Assembly (NCBI RefSeq): GCF_041262525.1
Contig: NZ_JBGCCK010000013.1
Coordinates: forward strand, 62,001-126,000
Source of the DNA: Streptacidiphilus sp041262525
GTDB lineage: Bacteria > Actinomycetota > Actinomycetes > Streptomycetales > Streptomycetaceae
Reading direction: 5' to 3'
Length of the DNA: 64,000 nt
A program made the position numbers and the translations under genes. The notes beneath the pieces are model-generated. The model worked only from the letters and a program-made list of their open reading frames with translations, was not told the DNA's origin and did not search any database. Below, piece after piece: positions 24,383 through 33,316 of the stretch. Numbering within the stretch: the first letter of the stretch is position 1; the number at the start of each line of letters is the position of its first letter.

Positions 24383-25252
24383 GGTGGCGACGTGGGTCAG
24401 CTTGTCCGGGTTGCGGATCAGGCGGATGGCCTCGATCGCGCCGTGCTCGTCCAGGTCGACGGTGAAGACGTCGTCCGCGACTCCGGCCGAGGTGATCAGC
24501 ATGCCCGGCTTGCCGTTGACGTCGACCTGATGGACCGCCATGTCGGGGATAGGCCGCTGCAGCACCCCGAGGATCCAGCGGGCGACCTTCTCCGCGCCGT
24601 GGACCGGGCGGAGCGCGGCACGGATCTTGCCGCCGCCGTCGGACCAGACGGTCACGTCGGGCGCGAGCAGCTCCATCATCCGGTTGATGTCCCCGCCGAC
24701 GCAGGCTGCGAGGAACTCGTCGGTGACGGCCCGCCGGGTTTCGGACGGGGCGTCGTAGCGCGGGCGGCGCGCCTGCACATGGTTCCGTGCCCGGCTGCCG
24801 ACCTGCCGGACGGAGGCCTCGCTGCGGTCGACCATCCCGGCGATCTCGCCGAAGGAGAAGCCGAAGATCTCCTTGAGCAGGAAGACCGCGCGCTCCAGCG
24901 GCGAGAGCGTCTCCAGCACGACGAGCATGGCCAGCGAGACCGACTCCGCCTGCTCGACGTCGCCGCTGGCATCAGGCGCGGTCACCAGCGGCTCCGGCAG
25001 CCACGGGCCGACGTAGGACTCGCGCTGCACGGCAGCGGACTGCAGCCGGTTGAGGGAGAGGTTGGTGACGGTCCGCGCGAGATACGCGCGGGGCTGGGTG
25101 ATCGCGTCGGCATCGACGGAGCTCCACTTCAGCCAGGCGTCCTGGACGATGTCCTCGGCGTCGGCGGCGCTGCTGAGCATCCGGTAGGCGATGCCGAAGA
25201 GCGTTCCCCGGTGCTCTTCGAACGTCTTGAGTGCGTCGGTGTCAGTCGTCAC
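24377..25252 (-). CDS. ECF41 (SigJ-type) sigma factor with SnoaL-like C-terminal domain
   Basis: The 291-residue protein has sigma region 2 (EEHRGTLFGIAYRMLSSAADAE) and region 4 (LSPLERAVFLLKEIFGFSFG), joined to a SnoaL/NTF2-like extension. The three ECF41 signatures are present: WLPEP in the linker, DGGGKIRAA, and NPDKL near the C-terminus. In this group the extension, not an anti-sigma factor, modulates activity. The GTG at 25252 overlaps the stop of the AhpD-like gene by four bases (GTGA), so translation is coupled. That partner is the classic ECF41 neighbour (carboxymuconolactone decarboxylase, oxidoreductase or epimerase). Confidence 0.95.
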   Translation of the reverse strand: MTTDTDALKTFEEHRGTLFGIAYRMLSSAADAEDIVQDAWLKWSSVDADAITQPRAYLARTVTNLSLNRLQSAAVQRESYVGPWLPEPLVTAPDASGDVEQAESVSLAMLVVLETLSPLERAVFLLKEIFGFSFGEIAGMVDRSEASVRQVGSRARNHVQARRPRYDAPSETRRAVTDEFLAACVGGDINRMMELLAPDVTVWSDGGGKIRAALRPVHGAEKVARWILGVLQRPIPDMAVHQVDVNGKPGMLITSAGVADDVFTVDLDEHGAIEAIRLIRNPDKLTHVATP

Positions 25253-25806
25253 GCCTCCGACGGTATCGCGCAGCGGTCCGAGAATCCCTGACCCACCAGC
25301 CCGAAAGCCGAGTTGACCCGGGATCGGAAGTTCTCGACGGCGACCATCACGGTCAGTTCGACGAAGGCGGGCTCCCCGAGCAGCTTGGTCAGCCGCGCCG
25401 CCATCTCGTCGGTGACCGCCGGCTCGGTCTCGGTCATCGCCTCGGCGTACTCCATCACGGCGCGCTCCAGCTCGGTGAAGACCTCGCGTTGCTCGCGCCA
25501 GGCCGGGACGGCGCGCAGCTTCTCCGCCGGGATGCCGAGCTTGTGCGCCTCCCAGTAGCCGAAGTCCATGCACCAGGAGCAGCCGATCCGCGCCGAACAG
25601 GCCATGACGGCCAGCTCCTTGAGGGCGGGGTCGAGCTTGTTCCACGTGGCGACCTTGCGCTCGAACCCGGCGATGCCGAGCAGCACCCGGGTGTTGTGCG
25701 CGTACGCCTTGGCGGGGTCGAGGACTTCGCCGTAGGTGCGCCGGGAGTACCACTCGGTGAGGCGGTAGAACACCGTGCGGGGCGGGGTCAGCGAGATGCG
25801 GGCCAT
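25249..25806 (-). CDS. Carboxymuconolactone decarboxylase/AhpD-like protein, ECF41 partner
   Basis: The 185-residue protein carries the AhpD/CMD core with the redox motif GCSWC and nearby His/Glu (DFGYWEAHKLG), as in alkylhydroperoxidase D-like proteins. It probably reduces peroxides or a small-molecule signal. I start at the ATG at 25806, with AAGGAG nine bases upstream. The longer open frame begins inside the purL terminator. It is translationally coupled to the downstream ECF41 gene and is the likely direct target of that sigma factor. Confidence 0.92.
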   Translation of the reverse strand: MARISLTPPRTVFYRLTEWYSRRTYGEVLDPAKAYAHNTRVLLGIAGFERKVATWNKLDPALKELAVMACSARIGCSWCMDFGYWEAHKLGIPAEKLRAVPAWREQREVFTELERAVMEYAEAMTETEPAVTDEMAARLTKLLGEPAFVELTVMVAVENFRSRVNSAFGLVGQGFSDRCAIPSEA

Positions 25807-25855
25807 GGTCGTCGTCTCCTTAGCCGGGGCCCCTCGGCGGGGCTTCCTCAGGGGG

Positions 25856-25882
25856 GACAGGACGGGCCGCGCGAACGTGACA
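25856..25882 (-). promoter_or_regulatory. Candidate ECF41-dependent promoter of the AhpD-sigma operon
   Basis: On the minus strand TGTCACG (25876-25882) is followed after 16 bp by TGTC (25856-25859). The ECF41 consensus is TGTCACA-N16-CGTC, so two positions differ. The spacing is exact and the location, about 50 bp before the AhpD ATG, is right. Autoregulation is the expected behaviour for this group. Confidence 0.5.
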
Positions 25883-25914
25883 CGGGCCCCACCGCCGCAG
25901 CGGTGGGGCCCGTG
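25881..25914 (-). terminator. Terminator of purSQL
   Basis: A perfect 15-bp stem CACGGGCCCCACCGC and complement surround a 4-nt loop, 40 bp past the purL stop. Its distal edge overlaps the candidate ECF41 -35 box. Confidence 0.75.
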
Positions 25915-25954
25915 ATCAGCCTCGGACAAGGGCTGGTGTCCGGCAAGCGGCGCC

Positions 25955-28209
<2,255 letters not shown>

Positions 28210-28210
<1 letters not shown>

Positions 28211-28890
28211 CAGGCGTTCACCAGCCGCTTGAGGATCGAGGTGAAGAAGCCGGTGCCGTCCGTGCCGCCGGTGCCGACCATCGGGTCGACGGCGTGCTCC
28301 GGGTGCGGCATCAGGCCGACGACGTTGCCCGCGGCGTTCGTGATGCCGGCGATGTCGTTGATCGAGCCGTTCGGGTTGCCGTCGAGGTAGCGGAAGACCA
28401 CCCGGCCCTCGGCCTCGAGCTCGTCGACCGTGCGACGGTCGGCGGTGAAGCGGCCGTCCATGTTCTTCAGCGGGATCATGATCTCCTGGCCCGACGCGTA
28501 ATCGCTGGTCCAGGCGGTCCCGTTGTTCTCCACCCGCAGCTTCTGGTCGCGGCAGATGAAGTGCAGGTGGTTGTTGCGCAGCATCGCGCCGGGCAGCAGG
28601 TGCGACTCCGTCAGCACCTGGAAGCCGTTGCAGATGCCGAGGACGGGCATGCCCGCCTTGGCCTGCTCGATGATCGTGGTCATCACCGGCGAGAAGCGCG
28701 AGATCGCGCCGGCCCGCAGGTAGTCACCGAAGGAGAAGCCGCCGGGCAGGACCACCGCGTCGACCTGGTGCAGGTCGGTGTCGCGGTGCCAGAGCGCGAC
28801 CGGCTCGGCCCCGGCCAGCCGCACCGCGCGCTGCGCATCGCGGTCGTCGAGGCTGCCGGGGAAGGTGACGACGCCGACCCTGGCGGTCAC
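28210..28890 (-). CDS. purQ: Phosphoribosylformylglycinamidine synthase I (glutaminase subunit)
   Basis: This 226-residue class-I glutamine amidotransferase supplies ammonia to PurL. The nucleophile is the Cys in VLGICNGFQVL (near residue 87), and the catalytic His/Glu pair lies in MPHPEHAVDP near residue 200. The start GTG overlaps the purS stop by four bases (GTGA) and its stop overlaps purL by one. PurS, PurQ and PurL form the FGAM synthase complex. Confidence 0.98.
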
Positions 28891-29153
28891 TGGCCCTCCT
28901 CGACGGGCACGGTCTCGACGCGGACGGTGAAGTCCTCGATGACGGTGTTGGCGAGGAAGGTCTCGGCTGCCTGGTGGATGCGGGCGAGCGCGGCGTCGTC
29001 GACCGGGCCCTCCACCTCCAGCTCGAAGCGCTTGCCCTGGCGGACGTCGGCGATCCCCTCGAAGCCCAGGCGCGGCAGCGCACGCTGTACCGCCTGGCCC
29101 TGCGGGTCGAGGATCTCCGGCTTGAGCATGACGTCGACAACGACGCGTGCCAC
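28887..29153 (-). CDS. purS: Phosphoribosylformylglycinamidine synthase subunit PurS
   Basis: The 88-residue PurS bridges PurQ and PurL and helps ammonia transfer. The family pattern VVVDVMLKPEILDPQGQAVQ with GFEGIADVRQGKRFEL is clear. I take the GTG at 29153, with GGGAG five bases upstream, giving the normal length. A TAGTCT -10-like sequence on the minus strand at 29192-29197 may be the operon promoter, with a leader of about 35 nt. It is first gene of purSQL. Confidence 0.95.
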   Translation of the reverse strand: MARVVVDVMLKPEILDPQGQAVQRALPRLGFEGIADVRQGKRFELEVEGPVDDAALARIHQAAETFLANTVIEDFTVRVETVPVEEGQ

Positions 29154-29207
29154 GGGTACTCCCGGTGATGAGTGGTGCGGGGGGAGTTCCCAGACTACCG
29201 GGGTCAC

Positions 29208-29522
29208 GATGCGAACCTGGAGACTCGTCCAGTGCGACGCGCGTAGATCAGCGAATCGTGCGGAGGTTCACACAAATTGCTACCGATGGGTAGTGGCCGG
29301 GCGCCCGCTCGGGACGCCCGCCGAGGACGCCCCACGACACACCTACCAAAAATGCACGATTCTGAGGTTTCGCACCGGTATCGGAGCGGTACCGAAACGA
29401 CACGAAAATAGCGTCGAAATAACTTGCCTCTTCGATTTCAGGGGCTCCGGGGGGCAGAATGGCAACGCCGGTCGCGACCAGCACCTGCGGTCGCACGGCA
29501 ATGCCCGAGAGGATTGGCTTCC
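29208..29522. other. 315-bp divergent intergenic region between purS and the lsr2-like gene
   Basis: No gene is visible. The part from 29335 to 29445 is unusually AT-rich for this genome and contains the imperfect inverted repeat GTTTCGCACCG / CGGTACCGAAAC. Lsr2 proteins bind AT-rich DNA, so self-binding upstream of the gene is plausible. Confidence 0.5.
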
Positions 29523-29849
29523 ATGGCTCAGCGCGTTGTGGTCACGCTCTCCGACGATCTGGACGGAGGCGTCGCCGAGGAAACGGTTCAGTTCGGACTC
29601 GACGGAAAGTCGTACGAGATCGACCTGTCCACCAAGAACGCGGAGAAACTCCGCGCCGCGCTCGCGCCCTATGTGCAAGCAGGCCGCAAGCAGGCGCGTG
29701 GCGCCGCGGTCAAGGCGGCCCCCCGACGGACCGAGATCGCGCCCGACCCGGCGACGGTCCGCGCCTGGGCCCAGTCCCGCGGGATCGACCTTCCCGCCCG
29801 TGGCCGGCTGCCCAAGCACGTCTACGAGGCCTTCGCTCAGGCGAGCTGA
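29523..29849 (+). CDS. Lsr2-family nucleoid-associated protein (LsrL-like)
   Basis: The 108-residue protein has the N-terminal Lsr2 dimerisation domain (QRVVVTLSDDLDGGVAEETV, FGLDGKSYEIDLSTKNAEKL) and the C-terminal DNA-binding domain (VRAWAQSRGIDLPARGRLPK) with the RGR AT-hook-like core. It probably bridges AT-rich DNA and silences foreign or specialised genes. Its position next to purSQL suggests it is the second Lsr2 paralogue of Streptomyces (lsrL) rather than the main one. This is by recollection of gene order. The ATG at 29523 gives the standard N-terminus. Confidence 0.92.
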   Translation: MAQRVVVTLSDDLDGGVAEETVQFGLDGKSYEIDLSTKNAEKLRAALAPYVQAGRKQARGAAVKAAPRRTEIAPDPATVRAWAQSRGIDLPARGRLPKHVYEAFAQAS

Positions 29850-30012
29850 CGGGACAGGCTGACGGAACAGAGGGCCGATTGCCTATGATTTTTCCGGCAA
29901 TTCGGACATACCGCCCCGCCGTGGTGATCACGGCCCGCGAGATGGGCTAATGTTCTTCTCAGCGGAACGCACCGCAGGCAGGCCGAAAGGCCGGCTCGGC
30001 GGGGCGGCTCTC

Positions 30013-30084
30013 GCAGGTGTAGCTCAGTAGTAGAGCGTCCCTCTTCCAGGGGGAAGGCACAGTGTGCAATCCCTGTCACCTGCT
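30013..30084 (+). tRNA. tRNA-Gly (anticodon TCC) with atypical D- and T-loops, candidate non-ribosomal tRNA
   Basis: The 72-nt gene has perfect acceptor arms GCAGGTG/CACCTGC, a D-arm GCTC/GAGC and anticodon loop CTTCCAG (UCC). The D-loop is AGTAGTA, so the usual G18G19 reads AG. The T-arm ACAG(T)G/CCTGT needs a bulged T, and its loop begins GTGC where almost all elongator tRNAs have GTTC (GTPsiC). GUGC in place of GTPsiC with loss of the D-loop GG is the hallmark described for staphylococcal tRNA-Gly isoacceptors that feed peptidoglycan bridges. Streptomyces walls have a glycine bridge made by FemX. The gene lies just upstream of two canonical tRNA-Gly(GCC) genes. Confidence 0.85.
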
Positions 30085-30178
30085 CGACTCTGCTCACCTC
30101 GACAAAGGTCGGCGAAGGCCACCGGCGGATGAGGTAGAGTGGGGTGCACCGAAGCTCCAGGGCTGAGGTGAGCATCAT

Positions 30179-30251
30179 GCGGACGTGGCTCAGTTGGTAG
30201 AGCATCACCTTGCCAAGGTGAGGGTCGCGAGTTCGAATCTCGTCGTCCGCT
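30179..30251 (+). tRNA. tRNA-Gly (anticodon GCC), copy 1
   Basis: The 73-nt canonical cloverleaf has acceptor arms GCGGACG/CGTCCGC, anticodon loop TTGCCAA and T-loop GTTCGAATC. CCA is encoded at 30252-30254. It is identical to copy 2. Confidence 0.97.
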
Positions 30252-30257
30252 CCAGCG

Positions 30258-30287
30258 CGAAGGGCGCCTCTTCGGAGGCGCCCTTCG
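30258..30287 (+). terminator. Terminator after tRNA-Gly(GCC) copy 1
   Basis: A 13-bp stem CGAAGGGCGCCTC and complement close a TTCG tetraloop, followed by TTCGTTC. Confidence 0.8.
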
Positions 30288-30353
30288 TTCGTTCCGGTCC
30301 GGCCGGAGCACCGCCGGGGATGTTGTAGAGTTGGTTCCGCCGGAAACGGCAGT

Positions 30354-30426
30354 GCGGACGTGGCTCAGTTGGTAGAGCATCACCTTGCCAAGGTGAGGGT
30401 CGCGAGTTCGAATCTCGTCGTCCGCT
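30354..30426 (+). tRNA. tRNA-Gly (anticodon GCC), copy 2
   Basis: This is an identical 73-nt copy of the gene at 30179-30251, with encoded CCA at 30427-30429. The two copies have separate terminators, so each is probably its own transcription unit. Confidence 0.97.
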
Positions 30427-30429
30427 CCA

Positions 30430-30452
30430 GGCGCCCCTCGGGGCGCCTTTTT
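30430..30452 (+). terminator. Terminator after tRNA-Gly(GCC) copy 2
   Basis: The stem GGCGCCCC/GGGGCGCC is followed by five T residues, directly after the encoded CCA. Confidence 0.9.
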
Positions 30453-30465
30453 CATGCCCTCGTCC

Positions 30466-30585
30466 AGTTGCACCATCAGGGGCGCGAGGAACTGCGCGAG
30501 AAACCACCGTGTGCGGATGGCCCTGCACATTGAGGACCATCTGCTCATCGGTGGCTTGTCGCGCAGTTCCTCGCGCCCCTGACGG
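30466..30585. repeat. Intergenic palindromic element, copy 3 (A/A arms)
   Basis: The left edge AGTTGCACCATCAGGGGCGC continues GAGGAACTGCGCGAG. The right arm is GGTGGCTTGTCGCGCAGTTC, then CTCGCGCCCCTGA. The inner pair is GCGGATGGCCCTG / GAGGACCATCTGC. It ends 3 bp from the purC stop, between purC and the convergent tRNA-Gly gene. Confidence 0.88.
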
Positions 30586-30588
30586 GGC

Positions 30589-31494
30589 TTACGCCCAGCT
30601 CTGACCCGTGAGGCGTTCGAACGCCTCGATGTAGCGGGCGCGGCTCTGCGCGATGATCTCCGCCGGCAGCGCGGGCGGCGGCTCCTCGGAGCGCGGGTCC
30701 CAGCCCGAGGCGGGCGAGGCCAGCCAGTCGCGGATGAACTGCTTGTCGAAGGACGGCTGCGCGTGGCCCGGCTCCCAGGCGTCGGCCGGCCAGAAGCGGG
30801 AGGAATCCGGGGTCAGCACCTCGTCGCCGAGGACCAGGCTCTCGCCGTCCTCGCCCAGGCCGAACTCGAACTTGGTGTCCGCCAGGATGATGCCGCGCTC
30901 GCGGGCGATGTCCCTGGCCCGGCCGTAGACGGCGATGGTCGTCTGCCGCAGCTGCGCCGCGATGTCCGCGCCGACCCGGCGGGCGACCTCCTCGTAGGGG
31001 ACGTTCTCGTCGTGCTCGCCGACCTCGGCCTTGAGCGCCGGGGTGAAGATCGGCGCGGGCAGCTCGGAGCCGTCCACCAGGCCCTCGGGCAAGGTGATCC
31101 CGCAGACCGTGCGCTGCGCCTTGTACTCGACCAGGCCCGAACCGGTCAGGTAGCCGCGGGCGACACACTCCACCGGGAGCATGGTCAGACTGCGGCAGAT
31201 GAGCGTGCGGCCCTCCCACTCCGCCGGCGCACCGGCCGGGACCTCGGTGGAGACCACGTGGTTGGGGACGATGTCCGCGAGGCGCTCGAACCACCAGAGT
31301 GAGAGCTGCGTCAGGATCCGGCCCTTGTCCGGGATGTTCGTCGGCAGCACCCAGTCGAAGGCGGAGGTGCGGTCGCTGGCGACCATCACCAACTGGCCCG
31401 CCTCGTCGCGATAGAGGTCGCGCACCTTTCCGGTGTGCAGGTGGATCAGGCCGGGCACCTGCACCGGCTCGGGCTTCTCGACAAATCCGCTCAA
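30589..31494 (-). CDS. purC: Phosphoribosylaminoimidazole-succinocarboxamide synthase (SAICAR synthetase)
   Basis: The 301-residue PurC joins CAIR and aspartate with ATP. Landmarks are GKVRDLYRDEAGQLVMVASD near residue 28, MLPVECVARGYLTGSGLVEY and GIILADTKFEFGLGEDGESL. The start codon is TTG (TTG AGC GGA TTT). GAGGGA lies about six bases upstream and the N-terminus SGFVEKPEP agrees with the family, so the rare start is accepted. Palindromic element copy 3 follows the stop immediately. Confidence 0.97.
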   Translation of the reverse strand: MSGFVEKPEPVQVPGLIHLHTGKVRDLYRDEAGQLVMVASDRTSAFDWVLPTNIPDKGRILTQLSLWWFERLADIVPNHVVSTEVPAGAPAEWEGRTLICRSLTMLPVECVARGYLTGSGLVEYKAQRTVCGITLPEGLVDGSELPAPIFTPALKAEVGEHDENVPYEEVARRVGADIAAQLRQTTIAVYGRARDIARERGIILADTKFEFGLGEDGESLVLGDEVLTPDSSRFWPADAWEPGHAQPSFDKQFIRDWLASPASGWDPRSEEPPPALPAEIIAQSRARYIEAFERLTGQSWA

Positions 31495-31633
31495 GGTGGT
31501 TCCCTCGGGACTTCAAGACAGGGGTCTTTTTGGGTGGGTGGCCGTCCCTGAGTCTTTCATGCGCCGGGCCGGCCAGCGGCAATGCACCGTTCCAGCACCA
31601 CCCCCTCACCGCCCCAGCACCGCCCCGGCACGG

Positions 31634-33130
31634 TCAGTGCACCTTGCAGATACGATCCAGCAGATTGGCCGTGGCCCGCTGGATCCGCTCGTCGGTGTGG
31701 CCGGGACGGTCCAGCGCGGGCGACCAGGCGAAGGTGCCGCTGGCGAAGACGTGGGCCCCGCTGGGCGCGCGGTAGAGCGAGGTCTCCTGGTGCCGGGCGA
31801 CGCCCTTGGCGTCCCGGTAGGGCGAGTGGGCCAGCAGCACGCGCTCGGTCGAGACCGGCAGCGGGACACGCGGGAAGTAGCGGTCCGACTCCCCCGCGAC
31901 CAGTCCCGGCAGGGCGTCGCCGTCCTGGAGGCCGGTGCCCTCCCAGAGCCAGTGGTCGGTGTTGTGCACGACCATCGGGACCGGCTCGGGCACCCGGCCC
32001 GCGTACTGGATGCCCATCACCTGCTGCTCCGGCTCCCCGAGCTCGCGCCAGAGCACGCTGGGCGGCGCGTCGGCCTGGCGCTTGCTGCAGGTCAGCAGCC
32101 GGTCAGGGTCCCCGGACGGGCCCGGGTGGAGCTGGACCTGCCAGTACATGGTGTTGGCGGAGAGGAAGACGAGCGAGGTGCCGCCGTCGCGGGCCTCCTC
32201 GACGGCGCGGCGCATCGGCGCGGACCAGTACTCGTCGTGGCCGGGGAAGACCAGGCCCCGGTAGCGGTTCGGATCGATGCGGCCGGCATGCAGGTCGGTG
32301 GCGTTGGCATAGGCGAGGTCGTAGCCGTAGCGCTCGGCCCAGCGGATGAAGTCGTAGGCGTGGCCGATGTGCAGGGGCAGCCCGGCGCCGGCGTAGGGGC
32401 GGTCGAAGGAGACCGTCGTCGCCGCCTCCTCCTCCCCGAACAGCTCGCCCTTCTCGTTCCAGGCGTGGTAGAGACTGGCGCCGGTCCGGCCGTCCTCCGG
32501 GTAGAGGTTGTACGCCTGCCAGGTGACGTCGGGCAGGAGCAGCAGCAGGTCGGCGTCCCGCCCGGCCCGGACGGTGAAGGGGATGTGGCTGCGGTGCCGG
32601 TGGTCGGCCGTCGTCAGCACGGCGACGTGCGCGCCCGGGGTCCAGTGCGTCGGGATCTGCAGCCGCCAGGACATCCACCAGTGGTGGCAGGAGACCGTCC
32701 GCCCGGCGACCAGCGGCGGCGGCTGCACCAGGCCGGAGACGCGGGGGCTCGCGGCCACGTGCCGTGCGCCCGCACCGCCGTAGTGGCCGATCCGGTAGAC
32801 GTCGACGGTGAACTCCTGCGGCGGGTTGACGCTGACGCGCAGGTCGAGCGAGCCGCCGAGGTCGGTGGCACCGGCGGCGAAGCCCTTGATCTGGCCGCCG
32901 ACGTCGTCGGAGGTGCGCGGGCGGCCGAGGGCGGGCCGTGGGTCGTAGTCGGGCGCGCGTCGGGCGGCCGGGAGCAGCGCCGGGTCTACGTACCAGGGGA
33001 CCATGAGGCCGGTGTCGTCGAAGTACTGGTCGGCGCCGCGGAGCCACGGCAGGGGGCCTTGGCCGAACGGGTCGGTCACCCCGTGCGCGAGCGCGCCGGA
33101 CTCCCAGCGGCGGGTCTGCTCTGCACCCAC
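31634..33130 (-). CDS. N,N-dimethylformamidase large-subunit-like protein (DMFA2_C type)
   Basis: The 498-residue protein has an N-terminal beta-rich part with SLDLRVSVNPPQEFTVDVYR and IGHYGGAGARHVA, and a C-terminal half resembling the N,N-dimethylformamidase beta-subunit domain (LLLLPDVTWQAYNLYPEDGR, GHAYDFIRWAERYGYDLAYA, RGLVFPGHDEYWSAPMRRAV). Characterised relatives hydrolyse formamides, but most actinobacterial homologues have no assigned substrate. No signal peptide is visible. The GTG start lacks a clear ribosome-binding site. It stands between purC and the M48-like gene. Confidence 0.85.
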   Translation of the reverse strand: MGAEQTRRWESGALAHGVTDPFGQGPLPWLRGADQYFDDTGLMVPWYVDPALLPAARRAPDYDPRPALGRPRTSDDVGGQIKGFAAGATDLGGSLDLRVSVNPPQEFTVDVYRIGHYGGAGARHVAASPRVSGLVQPPPLVAGRTVSCHHWWMSWRLQIPTHWTPGAHVAVLTTADHRHRSHIPFTVRAGRDADLLLLLPDVTWQAYNLYPEDGRTGASLYHAWNEKGELFGEEEAATTVSFDRPYAGAGLPLHIGHAYDFIRWAERYGYDLAYANATDLHAGRIDPNRYRGLVFPGHDEYWSAPMRRAVEEARDGGTSLVFLSANTMYWQVQLHPGPSGDPDRLLTCSKRQADAPPSVLWRELGEPEQQVMGIQYAGRVPEPVPMVVHNTDHWLWEGTGLQDGDALPGLVAGESDRYFPRVPLPVSTERVLLAHSPYRDAKGVARHQETSLYRAPSGAHVFASGTFAWSPALDRPGHTDERIQRATANLLDRICKVH

Positions 33131-33316
33131 TGCCCCCGCTCCCCTCCTGGGACCTGGCTCCCACGGAACTGACGAACTGTTATGCGAGGCTCCGTTACCG
33201 TGCGCTGCCGGGAACTCACCGGCAGTATGTCCATCGTAAGCACAGCTGCGGCTTCATAGCAGTGGCCGAGGTGGAGGTTGACGCTCCGTCACCATGCTGT
33301 TGCTCCCTCGCCGTCG

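Noticed and set aside
24377..25753. 458-residue fusion of the sigma factor with an upstream Arg/Gly-rich region
   Set aside because: The upstream part is the out-of-frame shadow of the AhpD-like gene. The GTG at 25252 starts the normal ECF41 N-terminus.
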